Below, one piece after another: positions 16,488-26,347 of a stretch of DNA of 61,207 bases. The position numbers were made by a program, and so were the translations under genes. The notes below the pieces were generated by a model. It was not told where the DNA came from. It saw nothing but the letters and a program-made list of their open reading frames with translations, and searched no databases. Location of the stretch: positions 1 through 61,207 of the forward strand of contig JAOPXC010000442.1 of assembly GCA_025965335.1 (NCBI GenBank), given 5' to 3'. Position 1 is the first letter of the stretch; each line of letters starts with the position of its first letter. The stretch comes from Nocardioides sp. Lineage in GTDB: Bacteria > Actinomycetota > Actinomycetes > Propionibacteriales > Nocardioidaceae.

Positions 16488-17148
16488 GTGATGCCCGGTC
16501 TGCGCCCGAGACGCTGGCACCGCCGATGGCTTCGTGATACTGCAGAGGCCCAACGCTGGACTCAGCAGGCCCCGTTGAGCTGACCCGATGCCGACTTCGG
16601 CCAGCTAGAGGTGCTCCAGATCGAGGAGGTCGACGGGGGGTGCTGTTGTTCTCATGCCTTCACACCGAGATGTCCCCCGGGCGACGCACCGCAGGACAGC
16701 TCGGAGGCATGTGGTGCGTCCCCATCGACAGACACCGGGCCGTTCCACATCACCCAAGCTCGGCGGCTGACCACCGAAGCCGCCTACAGCGGGCGGCTCG
16801 TCAGAGACCGGCGGGGAAGTGGTTGACGTTGGCGTTCCGCCACATCGACGCGGCGGCTCGCTCGTGGGTGAGATCGCCGACCCCGTCCCGGTCGCCTGGA
16901 ACGCAGACCGGGCTGTACTTCGATTGGTCGATCCACCCGCGGAATGGGTCCCCGAGGAGCACGAGGTGGTCGCGGGTGCGACCCGCTACCCGACTGACTC
17001 CTGGACGGAACTGACCTGCGAGGACGCACAGCGATCCCGCTCGACGGACACCCGTCGATGCCACGGCGCTCGAGGGTTGGTAGCGCTCGGTACGCGCTCT
17101 CCGCCCAGCGCTAGCCAGGTGCTCCGAACGAGCACATAGCTTGGAGGC
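16488..17148. other. Stretch without a recognisable gene, downstream of vanX
   Basis: About 660 bp between vanX and the HutD-like gene. Open frames exist on both strands, for example 16801-17277 on the minus strand (GDPFRGWIDQSKYSPVCVPG), but none shows a domain I recognise or a convincing start. It probably marks the right boundary zone of the acquired van patch. Confidence 0.4.
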
Positions 17149-17715
17149 ATGATCAACCATTCGCCGGGAACCAGACGCATGGCACCGCTCATCGTCCGAG
17201 CCGCAGAGCTTGTCAACGAGCCATGGCCCAATGGCGGCGGCTGGACGCGCCAGATCTACAGCGAGCCGTCCCCCCACAGCCCCGCGCAGTGCTCCTGGCG
17301 CCTCAGCCTGGCCACCATCGATGCCACTGGCCCGTTCTCGTTCCTGCCGGGGGTGCAGCGCCAGCTGTTAGTGGTGTCAGACAACGTGTTGGATTTGTCG
17401 ATTGACGGCGACATACACACGCTCGGCCAGGGCGAGTCTGTCGCCTTCGATGGCGGCGCTAGCGTGGAATGTGGCTACGTGTCGGGCGTGTGCACAGTGC
17501 TGAACTTGATGACGTATCGCGGCATCGAGGGCCGCCTTCACGTCACCACCTCCCCACTGTCGAACGCCCTGGCACTCACGGTCCTGGACGGCCAGGTCGA
17601 CGTCCTCGGAGAGCGGTTGCAGTGCCTGGACACGCTCATCCCCGGACCAGCCACGCTTTCCCTCAGGCACAGGACGGCCAGGTTCGCTTGTGTCGTCGTG
17701 ACCAACCGCACCTGA
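17149..17715 (+). CDS. HutD/Ves family cupin-like protein
   Basis: 188 residues. The family opening VNEPWPNGGGWTRQIYSEPS is followed by CSWRLSLATIDATGPFSFLP and GVQRQLLVV, matching HutD/Ves (PF05962), a bicupin of unclear biochemical role linked to histidine or proline-type amino-acid utilisation loci. It converges with the LysR gene 16 bp away. The gene stands alone on its strand, close to an amino-acid catabolic operon. Confidence 0.8.
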   Translation: MINHSPGTRRMAPLIVRAAELVNEPWPNGGGWTRQIYSEPSPHSPAQCSWRLSLATIDATGPFSFLPGVQRQLLVVSDNVLDLSIDGDIHTLGQGESVAFDGGASVECGYVSGVCTVLNLMTYRGIEGRLHVTTSPLSNALALTVLDGQVDVLGERLQCLDTLIPGPATLSLRHRTARFACVVVTNRT

Positions 17716-17731
17716 GCCCGGGATCCAAGCG

Positions 17732-18619
17732 TCACGTGGCACCCGGTGTGGATGCCGCCTCGAAGAGCGCGTGACGGAATACTTCGGCAGCAGGCGCGAG
17801 CCGCGATGCCCTGGCAATACACATCACGGTCGTCGGTCGCGAGGCAATTCGGGCCACACGAACAGCTGCGGGCATGAATGCCGAGACTGACTCCGGAAGG
17901 AGGGTGAATCCCATGCCCGCAGCAACGAACCCAAGTGCCGTCTCCTGATGGACGACGCGCGCGCGTACGTGTGGAAACGCCAGGCCGTTGAAGATCGGTC
18001 GAATCTCGGCCACAAAGCCAGGGATGTCTCGCGCAGGGAAGAAGATCATCTCCTCCGTCGACAGATCCTCAGCGGTGACTACGTCCTTCTCGGCAAGCGC
18101 GTGATCGCCCGGGACACATGCCACGATCTCTTCTTCAAGTAGGCGCTCGGTCGGCAGATCCAAAGCGCCGGCCTCGCCGCGAACGAGTCCGATGTCAAGC
18201 GAGCCCTCGTGGAGTCGATCCACTTGCTCGGCGCTGGTCAGCGGAACCAGCTCGAGATCCAGCTCCGGAGCCGTCTCACGCATGCGGCGCACTGCGTGGG
18301 GCAGGATCGAGTAGCTCGCCGAGCTGGCAAACCCGACCCGCAAGCGCCCGGCACGCCCCGCCGCCACGCGTTCGAGGTCAGCAGTCGCTTGGTCGACCTG
18401 CTCGAGGATCGCCGTCGCTCGTCGGTACAACTCAGCACCCACTGTCGTCAGGCGCACGCTGCGCGTAGTTCGCTCGAACAGGGGGTAGCCGATCTCTCGT
18501 TCGATGCGCTTGATTTGGGCGCTCAGTGGCGCTTGCGACATCTGGAGTCGTTGAGCCGCCCGGCCGAAGTGCAACTCCTCCGCAACGGCGACAACGCATC
18601 TCAGTTGACGTATCTCCAT
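17732..18619 (-). CDS. LysR-family transcriptional regulator
   Basis: 295 residues. The N-terminal helix-turn-helix reads LHFGRAAQRLQMSQAPLSAQ then IKRIEREIGYPLFERTTRS, a textbook LysR start. The C-terminal substrate-binding domain is intact (LRVGFASSASYSILPHAVRR). It diverges from the glutamate dehydrogenase operon (18870 on), so it probably activates that operon in response to a small-molecule inducer. The gap between them contains a motif shared with the promoter of the flavoprotein at 30055. Confidence 0.85.
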   Translation of the reverse strand: MEIRQLRCVVAVAEELHFGRAAQRLQMSQAPLSAQIKRIEREIGYPLFERTTRSVRLTTVGAELYRRATAILEQVDQATADLERVAAGRAGRLRVGFASSASYSILPHAVRRMRETAPELDLELVPLTSAEQVDRLHEGSLDIGLVRGEAGALDLPTERLLEEEIVACVPGDHALAEKDVVTAEDLSTEEMIFFPARDIPGFVAEIRPIFNGLAFPHVRARVVHQETALGFVAAGMGFTLLPESVSAFMPAAVRVARIASRPTTVMCIARASRLAPAAEVFRHALFEAASTPGAT

Positions 18620-18669
18620 CAGCGCACCACCTCCGTCATTATCTCGTCATCGAACACAATACTGTCTCC

Positions 18670-18712
18670 ATTGATATTGGACGTGACCAAATATGGCGGA
18701 TGTACTGGTGTC
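18670..18712. promoter_or_regulatory. Shared bipartite promoter/operator motif, copy 1
   Basis: ATTGATATTGGAC (18670-18682), then 20 nt, then TACTGGTGTC (18703-18712). Exactly the same two blocks with the same 20-nt spacing occur at 29983-30025 upstream of another flavoprotein gene, while the spacer differs. It lies in the LysR/GDH divergent gap. Confidence 0.5.
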
Positions 18713-18838
18713 ATGACCAAGACAGGGGCGAAGCATCAACGGTGCCGCCGCGCGGTGTCGATCGTGGCGGCACCGCTGCTCGCTCCTGGCTCCACAGCGT
18801 CACGGCTGAACGATCAAACCCCCGCTCCCGTCGAGTGA
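18713..18838 (+). CDS. Possible 41-residue ORF between the shared promoter motif and the GDH gene
   Basis: ATG directly after the shared motif opens MTKTGAKHQRCRRAVSIVAA followed by PLLAPGSTAS. It has a basic start and hydrophobic core like a lipoprotein signal peptide but no intact lipobox Cys. It could be the decayed start of a solute-binding lipoprotein or a leader ORF. Coding is unproven. Confidence 0.2.
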   Translation: MTKTGAKHQRCRRAVSIVAAPLLAPGSTASRLNDQTPAPVE

Positions 18839-18869
18839 CAACGACGACCCGAAGATCTGAGCGCGCCAG

Positions 18870-21800
18870 ATGAACCTCCCCCCTGTCACCCACCTCGATA
18901 GCTGGCACCGCGAGTACCTCACCGCCGTGTCCGGCCGGGAAGACCTGGCAGCATTCGCACAGGTTTGGCCGTTGGCCTACATCGAGGTCGCGTCGCCATG
19001 CCGTGCGGCCGGCGATGCCGAGGCACTCCGGGCGGTCGTGTCCGACGCACCCCACGTCGTACTCGTCGACAGTGGGCACGAAGGAGCGCGGTTCACGATC
19101 GCGGTGGCCGAGCGACCGCTCAGTCTCGCGGAGGTTCTTCCACCACTGCAGAGCCTGAGCCTCGAGGTTCTCAGCGAACAGCCCTTCCAGATCATCCGAC
19201 CCGACGGCGTAACTTGCTGGCTGTACGACTTCCAGCTCGGAGCCTCGTCACTGCCGGTCGACCGCGATGGGGGCAGTCGACTGGAGGATGCATTCCGTGC
19301 GCTCTGGATGGGCCAGGCGGAGACGGACACGTTCAACCGCCTCGTCGTGAGCGCTGGCCTGACGTGGCGCGAGGCCGCCATCATGCGCACCTACGGGCAG
19401 TATCTCCACCAGCTGCGCACTCCGTGGGGCCGTACCTTCACCGCGACCGTGCTCGCCGACTACGCCCCGATCACGAAGCGGTTGAGTGAGCTGTTCAACC
19501 TGCGGTTCGGGGCGCATACCGAAGCGCCCGACGCGGACCGGCTACAGACGGCCCTCCGGGCCCAGATCGAGTCCGACATCGACAAGGTCGAAAGTCTCAC
19601 GGCGGACCGCGTGCTGCGCAGGTACCTCAACCTCATCATCGCCACGGTTCGCACGAACTTCTTCATGACCGGTGCACCTGACGGCCACCGCGCCATCGCG
19701 TTGAAGTTCGATCCGAGCATCATCACAGTGATGCCGAAACCGCGACCGCGCTTCGAGGTGTTCGTCGGATCACCCCGACTCGAGGGCATCCATCTTCGCT
19801 TCGGATCCGTCGCGCGCGGCGGACTGCGTTGGTCGGACCGGCACGAAGACCTGCGCACCGAGATCCTGGGCTTGGCCACCGCCCAGGTGGCCAAGAACGC
19901 GGTCATCGTTCCGACCGGGGCAAAGGGCGGCTTCGTGATCAAGCGTCCGACCGCCGCCAGCGGGCCGATCACCGCCGAGGAAGGACCGGCCGGCTATCGG
20001 GAGTTCATTGCAGCCCTCCTCGATGTCCACGACAACCTCGACCCCGCCACCGGGCAGCCGGTACATGCACCTGGCACCGTGGCCTACGAAGGGGGCGACG
20101 CATACCTCGTCGTGGCCGCAGACAAGGGGACGGCGACCTTCTCTGACACTGCCAACGACATCGCAAGCAGCAGGAACTTCTGGTTGGGTGACGCATTCGC
20201 CTCCGGCGGTAGCGCCGGCTACGACCACAAGCTGATGGGCATCACGGCCAAGGGTGCTTGGCAAAGTGTCCGACGCCACTTCCTGGAGCTCGGCTTCGAC
20301 CCCCACACCGACACCTTCACCGCGGTCGGCATCGGCGACATGTCCGGCGACGTCTTCGGCAATGGCATGCTGCTCAGCCCCTCCATGAAACTAGTGGCAG
20401 CTTTCGATCACCGGCACATCTTCCTCGATCCGAACCCAGATACTGAACGTTCACACACCGAGCGCACCAGACTCTTCAACCTCGCCCGATCAAGCTGGGC
20501 CGACTACGCCCCTGGAGCCATCAGCACCGGGGGTGGCGTCTACCCCCGGCCCGCCAAGAGCATCCCCATCAACAGCCAGATCCGAGCAGCGCTCGGACTT
20601 CCCGAGCACGTCGCCAGGCTGAGCCCGCCCGAACTGATCAGCGCCATCCTCGCCGCGCCGGTCGACCTGCTGTGGAACGGCGGCGTCGGCACGTACGTCA
20701 AGGCGACTACCGAGCAGCACGAAGATGCTGGCGACAAGGTCAACGACCACGTACGCATCGACGCCACCAAGGTCCGGGCGAAGGTCGTCGGGGAGGGCGG
20801 CAACCTCGGCTTCACCCAACGGGCGCGGATCGAGTACGCGCTCGCAGGAGGAAGGATCAACACCGACGCCCTCGACAACTCCGCCGGAGTCGGCTGTTCC
20901 GACCGCGAGGTCAACATCAAGATCGCCCTGCACCGGCTCGTCCGCGAGGGAATGCCTGAAGCGGAGCGACTGGCCCTGCTGACGACAATGACTGACGAGG
21001 TCGCGGAACTGGTCCTTGCCCAGAACATCACCCAGAACGACGTCCTCGGACAGAGCCGCCAGTTCTCCCGCGATGACCTGGAGCTTCACTCCCGGCTCAT
21101 CGCCGACCTCGAGAAGCGCGGCGGGCTCGACCGAACCCAACTGGCGCTCCCAACCGTGGATGAGCTCGCACAGCGCAGGGGCACGGACCAAGGCCTCTCA
21201 TCGCCAGAACTCGCCGTGCTGATGGCGCAGGTCAAACTCGACCTGCGTGACCTCCTGCTCTCCGGCACCGTGCCAGATGATCCGAGCGTGCAGCACTTCC
21301 TGCACGACTACTTTCCGCAGCCACTGCGCGGCCGCTACCCCGACGCCATCGAGCGGCACCCCCTGCGCCGCGAGATCATCGCGACCGAGTTGGCCAACAC
21401 AGTGGTGGACAACGCCGGGCTGGGATGGGTCCACCGGATGCTAGAGAACACGAACGCAACCGCCGACGACGTCGTCCGCGCCTACCTCGTCGCCTCCACG
21501 GTCTTCGACCTCCCCGCCTTGTGGCGACGCATCAAGTCCGATCCCGTCCCGGCAGTCGTGGCCGGCGGGCTGATCTGGGAATCGACCCGAGTCCTGGACA
21601 GGGCCTCGCGGTGGCTCCTCAACCGCCGCCCACAGCCGCTGGACGTCAGCGCTGAAGTCGCCCGGCTCCAACCGACCTTCAAAGAGCTGTCCGATTCAGT
21701 GCCCGGATGGCACCAAGGAACCGACCATGTCGACTACTTGGAGCGCATGGAGCCACTCATTCAATCGGGCGCGGACCCCGAGCTCGCTGCCACTGTCTTC

Positions 21801-22265
21801 GGGCTCCTCGAGCGCTTCTGCCTCCTCGACGTGGCTGAGATCGCCCACGAGTTGCAGCAACTCAGCCGGGACATCGGCCAGCTCTACTACGCCGTCAAAG
21901 AGCGGCGTGAGATCGACAAGCTTCTGACCGGCATCTCGGGATTGCCCCGCTTCGACCGTTGGTCCGCCCTGGCAAGGCTCGGGCTCCGCGATGATCTCTA
22001 CGAGTCGATCCGCGCGATCACCACGGTGATCCAGCGCCACGTGGACGCCGGCGGCAGTGCAGAGAAAGCCCTCGACGCCTGGGAGCAGACCCTCGGCGTC
22101 CGCCTTGCAAGGGTCCAGGCCGTCATCGATGAGAGCCGCGAGACGCTGGATCTCGCCAGCCTGGCCGTGGCCGCTCGCCAAGTGCGCACTCTCGCGCTGA
22201 TGAGCAGATTCGGCCCGACATCCAGCCCAGCGACGGCGCGAGCACCCGTTCACTCCACCCCCTGA
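18870..22265 (+). CDS. NAD-specific glutamate dehydrogenase, large type, shortened N terminus
   Basis: 1131 residues. The catalytic block shows VARGGLRWSDRHEDLRTEIL and NAVIVPTGAKGGFVIKRP, including the active-site Lys region. Next come GIGDMSGDVFGNGML and IDLLWNGGVGTYVK-type motifs (VDLLWNGGVGTYVKATTEQ) of the large L-GDH family, then the helical C-terminal domain. The enzyme deaminates glutamate to 2-oxoglutarate. The usual large form is about 1550-1650 residues with three N-terminal ACT-like modules; this protein starts just before the last one, so about 450-500 residues are absent. The first gene of a three-gene operon, it is followed 54 bp later by the DAO-family oxidase. Confidence 0.85.
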   Translation: MNLPPVTHLDSWHREYLTAVSGREDLAAFAQVWPLAYIEVASPCRAAGDAEALRAVVSDAPHVVLVDSGHEGARFTIAVAERPLSLAEVLPPLQSLSLEVLSEQPFQIIRPDGVTCWLYDFQLGASSLPVDRDGGSRLEDAFRALWMGQAETDTFNRLVVSAGLTWREAAIMRTYGQYLHQLRTPWGRTFTATVLADYAPITKRLSELFNLRFGAHTEAPDADRLQTALRAQIESDIDKVESLTADRVLRRYLNLIIATVRTNFFMTGAPDGHRAIALKFDPSIITVMPKPRPRFEVFVGSPRLEGIHLRFGSVARGGLRWSDRHEDLRTEILGLATAQVAKNAVIVPTGAKGGFVIKRPTAASGPITAEEGPAGYREFIAALLDVHDNLDPATGQPVHAPGTVAYEGGDAYLVVAADKGTATFSDTANDIASSRNFWLGDAFASGGSAGYDHKLMGITAKGAWQSVRRHFLELGFDPHTDTFTAVGIGDMSGDVFGNGMLLSPSMKLVAAFDHRHIFLDPNPDTERSHTERTRLFNLARSSWADYAPGAISTGGGVYPRPAKSIPINSQIRAALGLPEHVARLSPPELISAILAAPVDLLWNGGVGTYVKATTEQHEDAGDKVNDHVRIDATKVRAKVVGEGGNLGFTQRARIEYALAGGRINTDALDNSAGVGCSDREVNIKIALHRLVREGMPEAERLALLTTMTDEVAELVLAQNITQNDVLGQSRQFSRDDLELHSRLIADLEKRGGLDRTQLALPTVDELAQRRGTDQGLSSPELAVLMAQVKLDLRDLLLSGTVPDDPSVQHFLHDYFPQPLRGRYPDAIERHPLRREIIATELANTVVDNAGLGWVHRMLENTNATADDVVRAYLVASTVFDLPALWRRIKSDPVPAVVAGGLIWESTRVLDRASRWLLNRRPQPLDVSAEVARLQPTFKELSDSVPGWHQGTDHVDYLERMEPLIQSGADPELAATVFGLLERFCLLDVAEIAHELQQLSRDIGQLYYAVKERREIDKLLTGISGLPRFDRWSALARLGLRDDLYESIRAITTVIQRHVDAGGSAEKALDAWEQTLGVRLARVQAVIDESRETLDLASLAVAARQVRTLALMSRFGPTSSPATARAPVHSTP

Positions 22266-22319
22266 GCAACGAGAACGTCCCCGACTCCATCCAGACCAAC
22301 AGCACCGAGGAGCACCACC

Positions 22320-23501
22320 ATGACCGGACCCAAGACCATCGTGATCGGCGGCGGTCTGATCGGCCTGTCGATCGCCCGCGCGTTGACCGAGCGCGGCGCC
22401 AGTGACGTGCTCGTCCTCGAGCGCCACAGCCTTGCCAGTGGCGGCACCGGCAAGTCCAGTGGCATTGTGCGCGCGCACTACGGCGTGCCGTCGATCGCGG
22501 CGATGGCCTGGCGCAGCCAGCCCTACTTCGAGCAGCTCGGTGACGCCGTCGGCTTCCGGCAGGTCGGCTACACCGTCATCGTCGGCGAGGAAAACGTCGA
22601 ACCACTCACGGCCAACACCGCGATGCACCAGGGACTGGGCATCGACGTCGACCTGATCGACACCACCCGGCTGGCCGAGCTGTGGCCGATGATGAACGTC
22701 GACGACGTCGCGCTGGCGTCATACGAACCGCGCGGTGGCTTCGCCGACGCCACCCAGCTCGCCCTCCACTTCGGGCAGGTGGCACGTGACAATGGCGCGA
22801 AGGTCCGCCAGCACACGGCCATCACCCGGATCCTCACCAACGGGGACAACGTGACCGGTGTCGAACTGGAGGGGGGCGAGGTTCTCGAGGCCGATCAGGT
22901 CATCGTGGCGGCGGGTTGGTGGTCAGCGAAGCTGCTGGCCGATCTCGGCATCGACTTCCCGGTCGAGGCCTACCGATCCGAGCTGATGATCGTCGACGCA
23001 GGCGAGCCGCTACCGAACCTGCCGGTGGTCTCGGACCTGGTCAGCCTGCAGTACTGCCGCCTGGAAGGGCCGGGCCAGTTTCTCGTAGGCAACAGCGACC
23101 ATGCCGACTTCGCGAAGAAGTTCGTCGACCCCGACAACTACTCCAACATCGCCGCCGAGGCGAGCATCGAGAAGTACGCCGAGAAGTTGATGCACCGCTT
23201 CCCGGGGTTCCCCGACCCGTCGGTTACCCACACCTACGCCGGTGTCTACGACGTGCCGCCGGACTGGAACCCGGTGATCGCGCCGGTCGGAGGCGTCGAT
23301 GGCCTGATCCTGTGCGCCGGGTTCGCCGGACACGGCTTCAAGATCAGCCCGGCGGTGGGCGACCTTGTCGCAGATCTGCTCCTCGAAGGCCACAGCACCG
23401 ACCCCGACATCCCCGCCTCGGACTTCCGGCTCGAGCGTTTCGCCGAGGGCAAGCCCCTGAACAGCCTCCATCCGTACGTCGGTGCCGGAGAGATGCGGTG
23501 A
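22320..23501 (+). CDS. FAD-dependent oxidoreductase of the DAO/sarcosine oxidase beta family
   Basis: 393 residues. The FAD fold starts at residue 6 (IVIGGGLIGLSIARALTERG) and is followed by GGTGKSSGIVRAHYG, which resembles soluble sarcosine-oxidase-beta and dimethylglycine-oxidase-type proteins. The C terminus has AGFAGHGFKISPAVGDLVAD, the conserved second FAD contact. It should oxidise a secondary or tertiary amine or amino acid to an imine and H2O2. Its stop overlaps the GTG start of the hydrolase. The substrate is unknown; the hydrolase and GDH neighbours suggest an N-substituted amino acid. Confidence 0.75.
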   Translation: MTGPKTIVIGGGLIGLSIARALTERGASDVLVLERHSLASGGTGKSSGIVRAHYGVPSIAAMAWRSQPYFEQLGDAVGFRQVGYTVIVGEENVEPLTANTAMHQGLGIDVDLIDTTRLAELWPMMNVDDVALASYEPRGGFADATQLALHFGQVARDNGAKVRQHTAITRILTNGDNVTGVELEGGEVLEADQVIVAAGWWSAKLLADLGIDFPVEAYRSELMIVDAGEPLPNLPVVSDLVSLQYCRLEGPGQFLVGNSDHADFAKKFVDPDNYSNIAAEASIEKYAEKLMHRFPGFPDPSVTHTYAGVYDVPPDWNPVIAPVGGVDGLILCAGFAGHGFKISPAVGDLVADLLLEGHSTDPDIPASDFRLERFAEGKPLNSLHPYVGAGEMR

Positions 23502-24721
23502 CCCAGGTTCCGACCGACACCGTTGCCGGGCTGCTCGCGGAGATCGCCGACATCGGGACCGACGCCGGCCGCGGCGGCTACAGCCGACCCGTGTTCTCGA
23601 CCGCGGAGCTCGACCTGCGCTCGTGGTTCGTCGACCGCACTGCGAAGCGGGGCCTCGATGTAGAGACCGACCGCAACGGCCTTATCTGGGCGTGGGACGC
23701 GCCCAGCGGTGCGCGGGACGGCGCCGTGGTGACCGGCTCGCACCTGGATTCGGTTCCCGGCGGCGGCGCTTTCGACGGCCCGCTCGGTGTCGCATCCGCG
23801 CTCGTCGCCTTCGACCTGCTCTCAGAGCGTGACGTCTCGGGCCGCCCCCGTGCGATCGTCGTCTTCCCGGAGGAGGAAGGCTCCCGGTTCGGCCTTGCGT
23901 GCCTGGGCTCGCAGTTGATGACCGGAGCGGTCGCCCCTGACCGTGCCTTGGCACTGAAGGACATCGACGGCACAACCTTCGCTGATGCCTGCAAAGAGGC
24001 GGGGCTCGACCCGGCCCGCATGGGGGCGGATCCCCAGGCCCTGGCCCGCATCGACACATTCGTCGAACTGCACGTCGAGCAGGGCCGCGGCCTGATCGAT
24101 CTCGACCGCCCGGTCGCGGTCGCCTCGTCCATCCTCGGCCACGGCCGGTGGCGGATCACGATCAACGGCGAGGGCAACCACGCCGGCGCCACCCTCATGG
24201 CCGATCGCCGCGACCCCATGGTCGCCGCGGCACAGGTCATCCTCGCGGTCCAGTCCTTGGCCCTGCAGACGCCCGAGGCCCGAGCGACCGTCGGACGACT
24301 CACCGCCACGCCCGGCGGCACCAACGTCATCGCCTCGCGAGTCGACGTGTGGCTCGACGTACGCCATCCAGATGATGCGGTCGTACATGCGCTCATTGGC
24401 CAGATCAGCCAGGCCGCGACTCGAGTCGCCGCTGAGGAACGCTGCACGGTCACGGTGCTCGCGGAGTCATACAGTCCCACCGTCGACTTCGATCCGCAGC
24501 TCCGTGATGACCTGGTCCGCGTACTCTCCAACGCCCCGGTACTCGGCACCGGCGCCGGGCACGACGCCGGCATACTCAAGGAGCACGTCCGCACCGCCAT
24601 GCTCTTCGTCCGCAACCCCACCGGGGTGTCCCACTCTCCCCACGAGCACGTCGAAGACGTGGACGCCGAGGCTGGCGCCGCGGCCCTTGCCGACAGCCTT
24701 GAATGGCTCATAACCCGTTAG
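23498..24721 (+). CDS. Zn-dependent amidohydrolase, allantoate / N-carbamoyl-L-amino-acid hydrolase family (M20)
   Basis: About 407 residues from GTG 23498, coupled to the oxidase by a GTGA overlap. Dimetal ligands appear in TGSHLDSVPGGGAFDGPLGV (His, bridging Asp), FPEEEGSRFG (Glu pair) and FVELHVEQG. The dimerisation-domain His is in GEGNHAGATLMADRRDP, and the C-terminal ligand in GTGAGHDAGILKEH. Members cleave N-carbamoyl groups to free amino acid, ammonia and CO2. With the oxidase and glutamate dehydrogenase this suggests use of ureido- or hydantoin-derived amino acids. No hydantoinase is in the window. Confidence 0.8.
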   Translation: MTQVPTDTVAGLLAEIADIGTDAGRGGYSRPVFSTAELDLRSWFVDRTAKRGLDVETDRNGLIWAWDAPSGARDGAVVTGSHLDSVPGGGAFDGPLGVASALVAFDLLSERDVSGRPRAIVVFPEEEGSRFGLACLGSQLMTGAVAPDRALALKDIDGTTFADACKEAGLDPARMGADPQALARIDTFVELHVEQGRGLIDLDRPVAVASSILGHGRWRITINGEGNHAGATLMADRRDPMVAAAQVILAVQSLALQTPEARATVGRLTATPGGTNVIASRVDVWLDVRHPDDAVVHALIGQISQAATRVAAEERCTVTVLAESYSPTVDFDPQLRDDLVRVLSNAPVLGTGAGHDAGILKEHVRTAMLFVRNPTGVSHSPHEHVEDVDAEAGAAALADSLEWLITR

Positions 24722-24989
24722 CCACGTCAGTCCAAGGATGCGCCGCCTGTCGCGGAGATCACGCGGTGCTCTCCTGCCCAACCTGCTCAGTCACAAGATC
24801 GAAGTCGCATGAACACCCCGAGTCACACACAATCCAGAGTCCCCTGGGGGCAGCCAGCCCGCACAGGGTCACGGCACGGAAGTCCTCCTACGCGTCAACG
24901 CGAAGTGTGGCGACGGACACGAAGCCGCGATCCTGACCAAGCCCGATCGGGCGATGCAGCCGCCGGACGAGCAGTGAGCGGGGCCGGGC

Positions 24990-25389
24990 GAGGTGGTCTC
25001 GCTGCTCGCAGGGCCGGACGGCACGCACCTGGCCGCCCCGGCCCGCCGCCTCTGGTCTGCGCAGCAGGGCGCGCTGATGCTGCGCGATGGACGGCGCCGA
25101 TTCGCGGTGGGTTGCGAGGCGGGCGACTGGGCGCACGTCGACGCCTACCTGACCAAGAGCACCGACTACCGTCTGCTGGCGTTCGCCGGCTCGGGGTGAG
25201 CCGACAGCATCCTGGAGTGAACGGGCCTCCCGCGGGACGACGGTCGTCGCGGTCGGTGGCGACTTCCCGGGCGCGACGTACACGCTGCGCCACCCGCACG
25301 ACGACATCGACGACGTCCGGCTGCTCACCGAGGTGCTGGTCCCGGAGCTCGTCGCCGCGCACCTGTGGCTGGGTGCTCGGCGGGTCTAG
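24990..25389 (+). pseudogene. Frameshifted C-terminal relic, possibly of a SIS-domain protein
   Basis: One frame reads GDWAHVDAYLTKSTDYRLLA then FAGSG and stops at 25199. After a frame change the sequence continues GTTVVAVGGDFPGATYTL then DDVRLLTEVLVPELVAAHLW to a TAG at 25389. The joined pattern looks like the end of a sugar-isomerase (SIS) domain, recalled only loosely. The preceding 24722-24989 holds nothing recognisable. It meets the end of the converging IclR gene. Confidence 0.35.
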
Positions 25390-26249
25390 CCCGCCTTGGG
25401 ATAGCCGTTGCGCTCCGAGATCTCTGCGGCGGCCGACAACAGGCGCTCGGCGAACCTGGGGATCGTCTCGGCGTTGATGCGAAACGTCGGTCCGGAGACC
25501 ACGAGGGTGGCGATCACGCGGCCGTCCATGGCCCGGATCGGTGCGGCGACGGCAGCGAGTCCGATCTCCTGCTCGTCGATCGTGTACGCATACCCGGCCT
25601 CCCTGACGGCCGCCAGCTCGGACTCCATCGCGGCCGGATCGACGATCGTGAACTCAGTGAGCGGCACGAGTTCGTCGTCAAGGTAGGTCGACAGCTCGGC
25701 GCGTGGCATGTTCGCGAGGAACACCTTGCCGGCAGACGTCGAGTGCATCGCATTGTGCTGCCCGACCCAGTTCACGGTCGTGACCTCGGAAGAGCCGATC
25801 ACCTGGTCGATGGTGACTATCGAGCGCCCTTCGTGCACGGCGACGTTGACCGTCTCCCCCACGTCGTCAGCAAGAGCGCCGCACACGGCGCGACTGACCA
25901 CGTTCATGTCGTGCTTCCGGCTCACTCCCTCGGCCAGCTGCACGACGCCGTAGCCCAGCCGGTAGCGACCTCGATGGGACGCCTGCTCGACGAGCCCCCG
26001 GGCCTCGAGCGTTCCGAGCAGGCGAGAGACCGTCGACTTGTGGACGTCCAGCTCGTTCGAGATCTCGGTGACGCCGAGGTCGCCATGGCGAGCAAGGACC
26101 TGGAGCACCGAGATCGCTCGGTCGACGGACTGGACCGAGGTGTCTCTTCCTGACCCTCCACCCTCACTCACGGACGTCAACGTACCTGTCCCCCGATCTC
26201 CCGTCCCCGCAACGGCAACAGCCGCTGACCTCTTGCCGCGGGCCGTCAT
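25386..26249 (-). CDS. IclR-family transcriptional regulator
   Basis: About 287 residues from MTARGKRSAA at 26249. The winged helix is VQSVDRAISVLQVLARHGDL then GVTEISNELDVHKSTVSRLL. The GAF-like effector domain follows (HSTSAGKVFLANMPRAELST, and TIDEQEIGLAAVAAPIRAMD). It diverges from the Rieske monooxygenase gene across 98 bp and is the likely local regulator of gbcAB. The long N-terminal tail before the HTH is unusual; longer upstream starts also exist but would run into the promoter gap. Confidence 0.85.
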   Translation of the reverse strand: MTARGKRSAAVAVAGTGDRGTGTLTSVSEGGGSGRDTSVQSVDRAISVLQVLARHGDLGVTEISNELDVHKSTVSRLLGTLEARGLVEQASHRGRYRLGYGVVQLAEGVSRKHDMNVVSRAVCGALADDVGETVNVAVHEGRSIVTIDQVIGSSEVTTVNWVGQHNAMHSTSAGKVFLANMPRAELSTYLDDELVPLTEFTIVDPAAMESELAAVREAGYAYTIDEQEIGLAAVAAPIRAMDGRVIATLVVSGPTFRINAETIPRFAERLLSAAAEISERNGYPKAG

Positions 26250-26347
26250 CGAGTCGTACTCTGTCTCACATAGAACGTCAATCCCGCATCGTGAAACAAT
26301 CGGGGCTGCGCACGTTTCGGCCCCCCTCATCAGTTTCGGAGAATCCC

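Noticed and set aside
16801-17277. 158-codon minus-strand frame downstream of vanX, considered as a vanY-like accessory gene
   Set aside because: No VanY or VanZ motif, no convincing start, and it overlaps the HutD gene start.
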